From: Coniferiporia sulphurascens
Lineage: Eukaryota; Basidiomycota; Agaricomycetes; Hymenochaetales; Hymenochaetaceae
DNA length: 64,000 nt
NCBI GenBank assembly: GCA_002794785.1
Contig: NBBA01000016.1
Location: 62,001 to 126,000 of the forward strand
Reading direction: 5' to 3'
The first letter of the stretch is position 1. The number at the start of each line of letters is the position of its first letter. Below are positions 21,201 to 31,959 of this stretch, one piece after another. A model generated the notes under the pieces. It was not told the DNA's origin, did not search any database, and saw only the letters and a list, made by a program, of their open reading frames with translations. The translations under genes and the position numbers were made by a program.

Positions 21201-22286
21201 TGCATCGGAACAGCCTCAGGATCCGCTATCTGTGCCATGCTTGGCCGAACCAGGCTCCGGTCTCGCCGACTTGCCTCCCCCACCTGCGCCACAGCCACGG
21301 ACGTGGAAATCTTCTCTCTCGCAACCACCCCAGGCTGGGCTGCGCACCGCCTCCACACACACCTGCCTGTCGCATCAGACCTGTTCTTTCTATCTGATTC
21401 GCTGATGGCACTCAACCTCTTCCACAACTGGGCCACCATTCCTGGCGCCCATCTCCTCCACCTTTGGAAGGCGGGGGTCGAGACACTTCTGGACTCGCAT
21501 CCAGGCCTCACCATCCATTTCGTGTGGTGTCCGGGTCACTTGGACATCCCTGGAAATGAATGGGCAGACAACGAAGCGAAACTTGCCATGGAGCTCCCCC
21601 CCTCACAACTTGCGCCCTCCATATCCGCCCTCAAGGAAGTGGCCACCAAGACCCTGGTCGAACGGTGGACACTATCCCTGGCCCGCCCCCTAGCCTCCAC
21701 CACTGACAAGTACTTAGCGGTACACGGCATCCCCTCCTGTTGCCTGCGGAAGCTACTTACACACTCCATGGACCACCCCTGTCACCACCTCTCTGCAGTA
21801 GCACAAGTCCTCTGCCACGCCAGTCCCTACGGGGGCTACTGGCTGAGCTTCGACTCAGCCTACTGACGCAGGCATGGCCTAATCTCCTACTGCAGGTGGC
21901 ATAACCACCCACTGTGGCCAGTGCAGACGACTGCCCACATTTTAGGCGGGTGCTCTACTTTCCGACCCTGGATTTGGCGCATCTGGCCAGCCAAGACCCC
22001 CCTCCCAGCCCACCACTCAGAATGGGCAGAGGAAAACCATATACCGGTTCTGCGCCGTTGGCTTAGGCTGACGGGGCACCTGAACCACCTCTCAGACAGA
22101 ACTGCAGGTGCCATTCACTTGGCTTTTGCCACAATGGAACTAGACAGCCTCCCCACCAACGAGGACATGGACCTGGACCTCCTTAGGGACTACATGCGTT
22201 GTATGCTCGGACCCTGTACCCAGGACTCGGACCCGGCTCTCTTGGAGCTCTCAGGTATGCTCCCACCCTTTATCTCTGAATTGTGA
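18284..22286 (+). pseudogene. LINE-C1 ORF2 (EN-RT-RNase H), few lesions after 20025
   Basis: The endonuclease part has early frameshifts (near 18335 and 18512) and GNFN instead of GDFN (AAC at 18758-18760, after a C). TGAs stand near 18908, 19218 and 19836. From 20025 to 22286 the frame is open except for a single TGA at 21864-21866, where the copy at 23788 has CGA. This stretch holds the RT (DIQGFFNSVHP, GTPQGSPVSPILS, catalytic AYMDDHLL), the connection (PLRWLGIWWDPG, RTPHSVGRK), RNase H (FMDGS with FTDGS expected, TDVEIFS, FLSDSLM, PGNEWADNEAK) and the C-terminal His/Cys segment (HCRWH-like, HILGGCSTF). The stop is TGA at 22284-22286. Confidence 0.9.
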
Positions 22287-22587
22287 CTGCCTTTCGGACT
22301 CCTAATCATATGTCTCGGCCGGTGCTCTCACCCTCCCATTCACCATTCTAAGCTACCCCCTTTACCTGCACTCGTCCATTAGGTATCGCTGTAGTGATAT
22401 GTATTCCTCCCTCATCTTCTTGCCTTGTACTAATAGGGGCCCTTCACACTTTGGCACCCCTCGGGGAGCAGGGCCCCCGCCCAGTTTTGTGTGTTGCGCA
22501 ATGATGGGCGCCTCTGTTGTTATGTAGTTAGGGCAGCTTGTAATTATGTAATACTGCAGGAATAATAATTAAAAAAAAAAAAAAAAC

Positions 22588-24531
22588 CCCAATGCGGAAT
22601 CTCAGCCCTCCTACTCCACCACCTGTACACCTCCTGCATCCGCTCTGTCCTTGCATGGGGGGCACCAGTTTGGTACCATGGCCGCCGCCAAAAAAACCCT
22701 GGTAAACTGCCTCTAGACCATACAAAACACGGCCTGCCGCTGGATATTGGGCATCTTTAAGGGTGCCTCCCCCCATTCCACAAACTTTCTCTGCTCTGTC
22801 CCTCCTCTTTCTTTTTACTTTGAATATATTAAAACGACCCATTCCCTGCGCCTTTGGCGCACCCCTCACTCTATTGGCCGAAAATTATTTAAAAATGTAG
22901 CTAACAGACCTTTCTCCCTTTCTCTGCAGGTCCAAGCCCACTGGGTTCAACAAGTCCCTGCATACATGCATCCCCCATGGACGAATCCCCTAGCCTTCAC
23001 TAAAGGACGGGTCCATTTCACCACCCCCATCACCCCAGTGAGCGCAGACACACAAAAGTCCTTCATAACGGCTGCACACACACTCGGCACCACCCCCCAT
23101 GTCCAGGTCTTCACAGACGGCTCCCGCATCGACAATAAGTCGGGCTCAGCCATTTGTGCCATGCTCGGCCACACCCGACTCAGGTCCCGCAGACTGGAAT
23201 CCCCCACCTGCGCCACAGCCACGGATGCCGAGGAATTCTCCCTTGCCACGGCCCCGGGCTGGGTAGCACGCCACCTCCCATCACAACTGCACATCACATC
23301 GGACATCTTTTTCTTGTCCGATTCACTGACTGCCCTCAACCTTTTCCACACATGGGCTGCCACTCCAGGTGCCCACCTCCTCCACATCTGGAAAGCAGGT
23401 GTGGAAACCCTGCTGGACTCATACCCCCAGCTCACTGTTCATTTCGTATGGTGCCCTGGCCACTTGGACATCCCTGGCAATGAATGGGCTGACACGGAAG
23501 TGAAGCTAGCAACAGAGCTCCCCCCATCCGCCCTCAAACCGTCCACCTCCACACTAAAAGAAGTAGCCATACGCACCCTCATGGAGCGGTGGACAACCTC
23601 GTTAGCCCACCCCCTTGCCTCCATTGCCGACAAGTACCTCACAGTTCATGGCCTCCCCACATGCCGACCCCGGAAGCTACTCATGCACTCAGTCGACCAC
23701 CCTCACAGCGAGCTCTCTGCAGTAGCACAAGTCCTCTGCCATGCCAGTCCCTATGGGGGCTACTGGCTGAGTTTTGACTCAGCCTACCGATGCAGGCATG
23801 GCCCGATCTCACACTGCAGGTGGCACAACCACTCCCCATGGCCCATGCAGTCAACTACCCACATCCTCGGCAGCTGCAGCACCTTCCACCCATGGATATG
23901 ACGCGTATGGCCACCTCGGGACCCTCTCCCAGTCCACCATTCTGAGTGGGCGGATGAAAACCGCCTCCAGGTTCTGTGCCATTGGCTGAAGCTGACGGGG
24001 CACCTTAACCGCCTGTCCGACCATACCTCCGCCACCATTCGCCTGGCCTTTGCCACAATGGACCTAGACGGACACCCTCTGACGAGGGTATGGACCTGGA
24101 CCTCCTATGGGACTACATGTGTCGTATGCTCGGACCTCAAACTCGGGACTCGGACCAAGCCCTTATGGAGCTATCAGGTACACTCCCTCCTTTCCCACTC
24201 GAATAATGCCTGCCTTTCGGATTCCTCTGGATATGTCTTGGCCAGTGCTCTCGCCCTCCCTTTCCACTTCTAAGCTTCCTACCTTTACCTGCCCTTACCC
24301 ACATGGTTAGTTCATAGCGATATGTATCCCACCTTCTCCTCATGGTTTTCTAATGCAATAGGGGCTCTTCACACTTTGGCCCCCCTTGGGGAGCAGAGCC
24401 CCTGCCCAGTTTTGTGCAATGCACAATGATGGGCGCCTCTGTTGTTATGTAGTTAGGGCCCCCCCTTTGGGGAGGCAGCTTGTAATTATGTAATACTGCA
24501 GGAATAATTTAAAAAAAAAAAAAAAAAAAAA
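22588..24531 (+). pseudogene. LINE-A3, 3' piece: RT thumb, RNase H and 3' UTR
   Basis: Continuation of the copy at 15784-16222. It encodes CGISALLLHHLYTSCIRSVL, RTPHSIGRKLFKN, then RNase H with FTDGSRIDNKSGSA, TDAEEFSLAT, FLSDSLTALN and GNEWADTEVK. The protein is open from 22747 to a TGA at 23899-23901 in the PWI-R-RVWPP segment, where LINE-A2 has CGA. A frameshift lies near 24075. The ORF2 stop is TAA at 24204-24206. The 3' UTR includes the hairpin at 24459-24475 (loop TTTG, one broken pair) and a 22-base A tail ending at 24531. Confidence 0.87.
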
Positions 24532-25625
24532 GGCACTACCCCACCCATATGGAACAACCCCCCTACCCTACACATTCCCTCCCCAACCATAGAGGTCCTG
24601 TAGAGTACTGCTGCGCTTCTGGGAATCAACTTAAGCCCGTAGTGGGAATTACCCCCACACAAACCGATGGAGGATTTAGTCCTCTGGAGCCACTGAGGGG
24701 AACTCTCCCACAGCGCTACGGCCCGAGACACTACACTTCAGCATGCCGGGATGCCGACACACGCTCCATGCAGGCCCTTTCCCATGCCCTGGCATGCACT
24801 TCAGAAACAGCCATTACAGCCGGAATACTCAGGCACCGAGGTCATGGGACAAGCGCCCAGTCAACCCCCAGCCCCCACTTCTGGATCCGTGATTGTACCA
24901 GGATCTCCATCTCACATACTCGACCCCGGTGGCAAAGCCATCCTAGGGAGTAGAGGATACTAACCACCTCAAGGGGGTCCAACCCACCCAAGAGGCCCAT
25001 GGTGCTCTGTTGCCTTTCAGCATCAGGTGGTTCCTACTGCCATGCCATGTGTTATGAGCCCCCTATCTCCTTATAGCACAAGGTGCCATCATCAGAGACC
25101 CTTTCGGGAATCTGGGGGGGCAGTTTTTGGTTTGTCATGCCAGGGACAACGCGGGCCCCGAGGTACCCAGGGGGGCATTGCTCAGCACCCGAAGGCGTGA
25201 TCCGGGTTGCCCCGAACCAAGATCACCCAGCCGGAGTTGCCCACTGCGAGGCAGGGGGTTTCCCCCCCCCCCTGTGAGGACATTAATGTTGTGTCCCCTT
25301 CTGCCGAGCCCACATACAATGCAGGCCCAACAAGCACGCCACCCCGAGAGGACAGCACAGACACCAGAAGGATGCAAGCTCACTGAGAATCCAACCAGAA
25401 GCAATGTTTTCAACGGGTTGCCAAGACCGCCAGCGAGCTCCACACCTGTTCCCCACCGCATTACGGTGACCGATGACCAACCCCAGCGTACCAGGGTGAG
25501 TCGGAACCTTCTCTCGTACAATGCCCAGTCCCAGAGAGTCCAGACAAGGTTGGGTAGCTGCGACTTCCCCCCGCCGACCCCAGTTGCAAAACCGAGATGG
25601 TAGTGGTAAGAGGACAAGAAGGATG
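24532..25625 (-). mobile_element. Element X, copy 4 (diverged, 3'-truncated)
   Basis: Minus-strand X starting at 25625 (CATCCTTCTTGTCCTC) and ending at 24532 inside the CCACCC...GTGCC region, about 150 bp short of the usual X 3' end. No LINE tail is attached. It is the most diverged long copy, with several small indels against the other three. It shares blocks such as GGGAATCAACTTAAG and TGTTATGAGCCCCCTATCTCC (core CCTATCTCCTTATAG). The right boundary is followed by a 59-bp LINE RT scrap and then the 5' end of LINE-B1. Confidence 0.7.
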
Positions 25626-25684
25626 CACTGAGGGACCTACACAGATGAGTAAGTGGTCATCAACATATGCCAGGGTGGTGGTGC
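25626..25684 (-). mobile_element. LINE RT scrap (YVDD region), antisense
   Basis: Fifty-nine bases whose minus strand encodes ALAYVDDHLLICVGPS-like sequence. It lies directly upstream of X copy 4 in the same orientation, and is cut on the other side by the sense 5' end of LINE-B1. It is either the target into which X4 and LINE-B1 inserted, or the upstream part of a three-part chimera made by two template jumps. Confidence 0.6.
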
Positions 25685-25742
25685 CATCCTTCTTGACCAG
25701 TAACCACCACCATCGACTAGTGCGGGCAGCTAAAACTCCCCC

Positions 25743-27690
25743 ATGTCGAACCCCAGTGGATACAGGAATGCTCTACATTCAACTCGACCACCCCTCCCAC
25801 CTCCCTCATCGGCCAGTGCCGATGCCGACAGGGCCACCAGGGCCACCACCAACTGGGTGGCTGCTGGCAACGTCGCCACTGCTTTGCACAGCATGACCCC
25901 CACTCCCGCCCAAATCGACCCAGGCCTCCCAGTGTCGTCTACAGATGCTCTCCGTCTTGCTCCATCCCCTGTCATCGGAGTCTCGAATACCGAGTTCACC
26001 CGCACCTTCGAGCATGTCAGCCGTCCCCCTTCAGCAGGGTCCAACCCTCCTGCCGGCTCCAACGAGTTTGGCGAGATGGAAGACATCCTGGAGAACCCAC
26101 ACACACCTTTGCCACCACTCACCAACAAACACTCATCAGACAACCTATCCCCACACACCCCCCAACCCCGCCTGCACGACCAGTTCGAGCCACACATGTC
26201 AGGCTTTATGTACAACCTCCTCTGGAATGTCCAACAGACAATTGCCAGCATTATTAGGGATGAGAAGGACCCTCAGTACATTGTCTCATGCAATATCGAG
26301 ATGGCCTACAACATCGCAAGGGGGGAGCAGAAGCCTCCCTGCCAGCGCCCTTCACCCCAGCTTGCCCCCAACAAAGGACCCTGACCACCGCCACCCAACC
26401 CTCTGCCCAGATCAGGACCCCCGGAACCACTAACGCGTCACCTGATGTAGCTGTGCTGACAAACATTGTTAAACAGCTCTCCACAGAAGTAGCGTCCATC
26501 TCCAGACAAGTGTCAATGCTTGTCAACCGGCCTGCGCCCTGTGCCCCACAGGCCCAGAAGGCCCAGGCCCCCACCACCACTGCCCAATCCGCCCACAACG
26601 CGGCACCAACCTCCTATGCCCAGGTGGCGGCTTCCCCAGCCCCACCCACCACCACCACCTCCAGTCCCAACCCAGCGGCCCCAGCTCCAGGCACCGTCTT
26701 CACGACAGTAACCCACAAGAAAAAGAAGAAGCAGCGCCAGGTACCACCCCCGCCCCCAATGTATGCCAAGGACCCGACCTTGGTCCTTCTGCCGACCATC
26801 GCAATCAAATCCGAGGTCCAGCTCCCGGCCATGCGCCTCACCGCCACAGCCCGTGAGTTCTTTTCCTCCCTCCCCACTGCTGACCAGGTCACAGTCCTAG
26901 TGTCCTCTTTCAACATAAAGGGCAACCTCATGACCTCTTTTGCCAAGCGCCCCTCTTCTGCCACCCCAGCCACAGATACAATCATTGATCAGCACTCCAC
27001 GGTCTTTGCAGCCCACATGCAAGAAAAGAGTCTGTCCCTGGAGGTCAACAAGATCCCCATGACATTCGCCTTCAACCCCATCTGTGTCTGCCCCTGGTCC
27101 ACACTCTGCATCTCCATGGTGCCGTGCAAGGACTACCTCTTCGGCCAGAACGGCCACACCATCAACATGAAGGCCCTTATGGCCGAAATCCGGCACAACC
27201 CAGCTCTCCATAACCTCGACTTTGTTGTTGACCCCCACTTCGCTGCCACCAATGACCACCTGCCGACCCTCGATAGGTGCCCCATGGCTTTCTCCTTCTC
27301 CGACCCTGATGGATCCATCCGAGTGCAGCTCCTCAAGCGCCCATGAGTATGGATGTTCGGCGCCTCCCTCACCCATCGGTCCCCCCCTTCCGCCCCAGCC
27401 TCACCCAATGTGAGCACTGCCAGGGCCTAGGACATGGAACGAAAGGATGCTGAGCCCAGCCCTGCTGCACTGAATGTGGAGGAGGCCACCTCTCCCACAA
27501 TCACTGTAAGTCATGTGCACACTGCGCCTCCGAAGCCTTAGAGGGCGACCACTGCCCTCACACTCACTACTGCACAAACTGCAAGGGCAACCACCCCGCC
27601 ACCTACCCTCAGTGCCCCAAGAAACAGTGATACCGCCAGATCGAGGCCGCATTTGAAGGACCCGAAGACGAAACAATGGAGGACTCATGA
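25743..27690 (+). pseudogene. LINE-B1 ORF1 (zinc-knuckle protein), frameshifted
   Basis: The N-terminal frame begins MSNPSGYRNALHSTRPPLP, with the conserved LRLAPSPVIGVSN and LLWNVQQTIASIIRDEKDP. A frameshift near 26330 leads to the frame carrying VLTNIVKQLSTEVASISRQ, KKKKKQRQVPPPPPMYAKD, SLPTADQVTVLVSSFN and FGQNGHTINMKALMAE. A TGA at 27344-27346 follows (RP-R/Q-VWMFG in relatives). Another shift is near 27370, and further TGAs lie near 27450 (R of GCRAQP) and at 27628-27630 (R of KKxRYRQ, CGA at 47479). The Cys/His clusters are readable around 27410-27620. The stop TGA at 27688-27690 overlaps the ORF2 start. Confidence 0.87.
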
Positions 27691-30600
27691 ATAGAGACAT
27701 CTCTATTCTCCAGTGGAATGCTGCCCACTCCCTAGCCATGGTCCATTCACTCATTCCGATCCTTACCACTGACCCCTCCTCACCCACCATCATTTTAATT
27801 CAGGAACCACCCTGGTATCAAATCGGCCTCCAGCCTTCCCTCACTGATCCTACCGGTACCCCAGTCCTCAATGTCCCCTCCCTACTGGGATACACTGCTG
27901 TCCTCCCCCCGGCCACCTGGCTGAGGGTTGTCACATACATATCCCAAGCCATCCCCACCACCACACGGTCCGTCCTCAGAGCCGCCTCCTTCGGCACTGA
28001 CATCCTCACCATCGAAATCTGCGCACACCTGATGATCCGCCTATGCAATTACTATGGTATGCATTCACTGGACTGCACCACCACCACCCCCCTCTACCCT
28101 GGTGAGTCATTCCTCTTTACAATCCCACTGGCACTGGCCTCCACTCTACTTGTGGCCAGTGACTCCAACTGTCACCACCATTCATGGTCCGAACTCCTTG
28201 CCTCACGGCAGGAGGACTTGAGGGCCCAACCCCTCAATGACTTCTTCCAGGAGCATGGCCTTGCGCCAGCCCACCTCCCGGACTCTGACTCATGGCCCAT
28301 CAACAATCATCGATGGTGCCCAATTGACATGATCTGGTCCCCCCCCGCAATCAACCCCGACACCATCATAGATTCAGGCACCTCAACCACCTCACCACTA
28401 TCTGACCATGCCATGCTGCACTGGTCCTTGCCTTATCGGCCCCCACCCCCAGTCATCAAAACCTGCCGGTTACTCCCGGCAGACAGGGAAGAATGGTCCA
28501 AGATCGCCTTTCCACTACTTGAAGCCGCCTTCCTACTCCCAGTGGACAACACCCTCACCCTTGATGGGAAAGTGCAGGCAGTGATCAACACGATGATCAC
28601 TGCCCTCACCTCCTTCACCAGGCTCACAAAGCTGTCCAAGTCCGAAGTCCCCTGGTGGACCCTGACATGTAAAACACTCCTCCAGGTGATATTGACAGCC
28701 TCCTCCCCCCTTCAGCGAGCAGCAGCCTGCCGCACCTTTAAACGCGGCATAAGGGCGGCAAAACGGCACTTTTACGCTGAACAAGCCGACCAAGCTGACA
28801 CATCCAACATATGGAGCTGGGCCAAGCATGGCCTGGGCAGCCGACCTACCCCAATCCCCTCACTCAAAAAGCAGGATGGAACCTTTACACAAATGGACGA
28901 CGAGAAAGGTGAGCTTTTCTGCACCACTTTCTTCACACCCCCCCCACCCCATCAAGTGGCCGACACACTGCCGCCCCCCCCCCCAACCCACTGCCCCACC
29001 TATACTCCTCACAGAGCTTACGGGGGCACTGTCTGACACTTCCAACTTGTCAGCTTCAGGCCTCTTGGGGATCGGCTACTGCCCACTTAAATGGGTGGTA
29101 GACGCCTACCCCGATGAGATCCTCACCCTTTTCAACGACTGCCTGCGCATGGGGCACCACCCTAAGTGCTGGTGATCAGCAAAAGTGGTGATGCTCAGGA
29201 AGCCAAACAAGAAGGACCCCTTCTCGCCACACTCATATCGGCCCATCACCCTCAAGGAGACCCTAGGGAAACTCCTGGAAAAAATTATTGCTAACTGGCT
29301 CCAGTTCCTTGCCAACATGAGGGACTGGCTGCCACCTAACCAATATGGGGGGCGTCAAGGACACTCTGTCTATGACACCACCCAGCACCTCCTACAGATC
29401 ACAGAGCGTGCCCATGCCGAGGGCCATGTATGCTCGGTCCTTGTGGTCGACATTCAGGGTTTCTTCGACTCAGTACACCCGCAACTCCTCCACCAGCAAC
29501 TCTTGGATCTCCAGTGCCCACCTGACATGGCAGACTGGTGCTTGTCCTTCATGACAGACCGGCAGGTCGCCATTGCATTTGATGGCACCACCCTCCCAAC
29601 CGCCCCAAAACCCGATCTCGGTACCCCCCAAGGGTCCCCGGTATCCCCAATCCTCTCGACAATATTCACAGGAGTGGTCCTCCGGAAATTTCACCAAACC
29701 GGCACCACTGCCCTTGCATATGTCGATGACCACCTACTAGTGTGCATCAGACCCAGCATGGCATCCAACTGCCAGCAATTGTCCAATGCCTACCATCAAC
29801 TCAACGCCCACTTCGGTGCCATCAGCCTCAACACCGAAGCCGCCAAAACGGAGTGCCTGCACTTCCACCCACCCCGACAACATTCAGCCACCTACAGTGA
29901 CTGGGACACAGCCAGGGTATGGGTCGCCCCCACCACACTGATCCGACCCTCTATCCCACTCCGCTGGCTGGGAATATGGTGGGACCCCACCCTTACATTT
30001 AAGGCCCACATGGAGTGCATGCGCTCCAAGGGCCTCTCCACACTCGCTGCCCTCTGCATCCTAGGCAACACTGAATGCAGAATTTCGGCCCTCCTCCTCC
30101 ATCGACTATACACCGCCTGCATCCGCTCTGTCCTGACATGGGGCGCCCAGTATGGTACCATGGCCGACGCCAAAAAACACTAGTAAGCCACCTGCAGGCT
30201 GTGCAAAACACAGCATGCAGATGGATTCTCAGTGTCTACAAAGGCACCTCACCCTTCTCCACAAATTTTCTTTGCTCCCTTCCCCCTCTCTCTTACTACT
30301 TTGAATATGCTAAGACTCTCCATTCCCTGCACCTCTGGCGCACCCCACACTCTGTTGGTAGAAAACAATATTATAAAAATGTAACTAACCACCCCTTTTC
30401 CACTTCTCTGCAGGTCTGGGTCCCTTGGGTTCGACCGGTCCCCACATGCACTCATCCCCCCTGGACGGACCCTCTGGCATTTACAAATGGACAAGTCTCG
30501 TTTGCCATGCCTATCACTCCAGTCAGCAAGGACACCTGCGAAGAATTTGTGGCCACTGCATGCCCTCTGAGCACCCTTCCCCACCTCCAGGTTTTCACCA

Positions 30601-31676
30601 ATGGCTCGCACATGGGTTCGAAGTCTGGATCAGCCGTTTGCACCACGATGGGCCTTACTCGCCTCAAGTCTTGCTGGCTGGCCTCCCCCACCTGTGCAAC
30701 CACCATGGACGCAGAGATCTTCTCTCTCACATCCGCACTGAGCTGGGCCACACACCATCTCCAGGAGCTTCTGCCTGCCGCATCAGACATCTTCTTCCTG
30801 TCGGATTCGCTGACAGCACTCCACCTGATTTGCACATGGGCACCAGTACCAGGCGCCCACCTCCTCCACCAATGGAAGGCAGGGGTCCAGACCCTACTGG
30901 ACTCACATCCGGATCTTTCCATTCATTTCATATGGTGCCTGGGTCACTCCAACATCCCCGGGAATGAATGGGCAGACCATGAGGCGAAGTTCACAACAAA
31001 CCTACCCCCGTCATCCCTCGCACCCTCCACCTCCACACTAAAAGAGGCCGCCGTCAATACACTCATGGAACGCTGGTCCCTTGCACTTGCCTGCCCACTG
31101 GCCTCAACAGCCGACAAGTACTTAGCTGTCAATGGTATCCCCTCTTGCCGTCCCCAAAAGCTCATCACACAGTCGGTGGACCACCCTCTCCGGGAGCTCT
31201 CCACAGTCGCCCAGGTTCTCTGTCGTGCCGGTCCCTACAGGGGCTACTGGCTGAGCTTAGACTCAGCCTACCGGCATTGACACGGCCTGATCTCACACTG
31301 CAGATGGCACAACCACCCACCTTGGCCAGCCCAGTTGACCGCCCATGTTCTGGGTGGATGCCGCACATTCCGACCATGGATCCGCAGGGTCTGGCCCCCC
31401 CACGACCCACTCCCGACCCACCATACCAAGTGGGCTGATGAAAACCATCTCCCAGTTTTGTGCTGCTGGCTCAAGCTGATGGGGCACCTTAACCGCCTCT
31501 CTGACTGCACCTCCACCACCATCCGCCTGGCTTTCGCAGTGATGGAATTGGAGGGACACCCAACCGATGAAGATATGGACTTGGACCTCCTCTGGGATTA
31601 CATGAGTCATATGCTTGGACCCTGGACCCAGGACCCAGACCTGGCTCTCTTGGAGCTCTCAGGTGCGCTTCCTACC
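27687..31676 (+). pseudogene. LINE-B1 ORF2 (EN-RT-RNase H)
   Basis: Endonuclease residues 1-230 have QWNAAHS, LIQEPPWYQ, VASDSN in place of GDFN, and PLSDHAML. A frameshift in a C-run near 28980 and a TGA at 29173-29175 (W-R-AAKVVM in relatives) precede a 333-codon open RT block. That block has NQYGGRQGHSVYD, DIQGFFDSVHP, GTPQGSPVSPILS, AYVDDHLLV and RPSIPLRWLGIWW. One base is lost at about 30150 (GGCGCCCAGTATGG), shifting to a 400-codon frame with RNase H (FTNGS for FTDGS, DAEIFS, FLSDSLT, GNEWADHEAK). A TGA at 31278-31280 and the copia insertion at 31677 follow. The true TAG stop is at 38608-38610, beyond the insertion. Confidence 0.88.
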
Positions 31677-31932
31677 TATTAAATAAATATAACAAATGAC
31701 TAAGTATAGTACGTGGTCATATGAACAACCACCTTACTAATGAGACAATAACACAATGATAATGCCATATGATGGGAGCTATGATAGTTATAGTATATGT
31801 AGCTCACAGTAGATGTATATAAGGAGAGCTGGTCTCTACTATGAAATACATTGGTTTACACTGATAACCCCGTCCCACCTTACTCTTACCACCACACCTC
31901 ATCATCTACCACAACGTGCGTAGATTTTAAGA
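31677..31932 (+). repeat. copia 5' LTR
   Basis: 256 bp, starting TATTAAATAAAT and ending GATTTTAAGA. The ends are an imperfect inverted repeat (TATTAAA / TCTTAAA) rather than the usual TG...CA. A TATA-like TATATAAG lies at 31816-31823. It differs from the 3' LTR at eight dinucleotides, all explicable as CpG transitions. Confidence 0.93.
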
Positions 31933-31943
31933 GGTTATGAGCC
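31933..31943 (+). promoter_or_regulatory. copia primer-binding site, complementary to initiator tRNA-Met anticodon arm
   Basis: GGTTATGAGCC starts on the first base after the 5' LTR. Its reverse complement, GGCTCATAACC, is the anticodon stem-loop of eukaryotic initiator tRNA-Met (anticodon CAU). Drosophila copia and yeast Ty5 are known to prime from a half-tRNA cut in this arm, so the same mechanism is inferred here. The match is to an internal tRNA segment, not to the usual 3' CCA end. Confidence 0.75.
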
Positions 31944-31959
31944 TTGACTCTACAAACTA

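Larger units (their letters stand above)
16223..22587 (+). mobile_element. LINE-C1, nearly full-length non-LTR retrotransposon
   Basis: Begins in the LINE leader (CAGTAACC...ACTAGTGCGGGCAGC, AGCTAAAACTCCCCC) and runs through ORF1, ORF2 and 3' UTR to an A-rich tail at about 22561-22586. A 14-bp target duplication (16209-16222 and 22588-22601) flanks it inside LINE-A3. It lacks only the first ~15 leader bases seen at 25685. The 3' hairpin is missing, as in LINE-A2. Subfamily C differs from A and B in ORF1 (HPHMRNRC-like segment, PEVFQLTPSHIQPRSS) and in the RNase H region (FMDGSCIGTASGSA). Confidence 0.88.
25685..31676 (+). mobile_element. LINE-B1, non-LTR retrotransposon with complete 5' end (split by copia)
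   Basis: Starts with the full leader CATCCTTCTTGACCAGTAAC and contains ORF1 and ORF2. It is interrupted at 31676 by a copia element and finishes at 38591-38926 (last five ORF2 codons, 3' UTR, hairpin, A tail). Subfamily B is marked by MNRDISILQWNAAHS at the ORF2 start and by RKFHQTGTTALAYVDD and FTNGSHMGSKSGSA in RT and RNase H. All domains are present, but several TGA codons and frameshifts disable it. Confidence 0.9.

Noticed and set aside
28970..29000. Programmed frameshift in the C-run of LINE ORF2
   Set aside because: LINE-A2 and LINE-B3 read through this proline-rich linker in one frame. The shifts in B1 and A4 are copy-specific length changes in C-runs.
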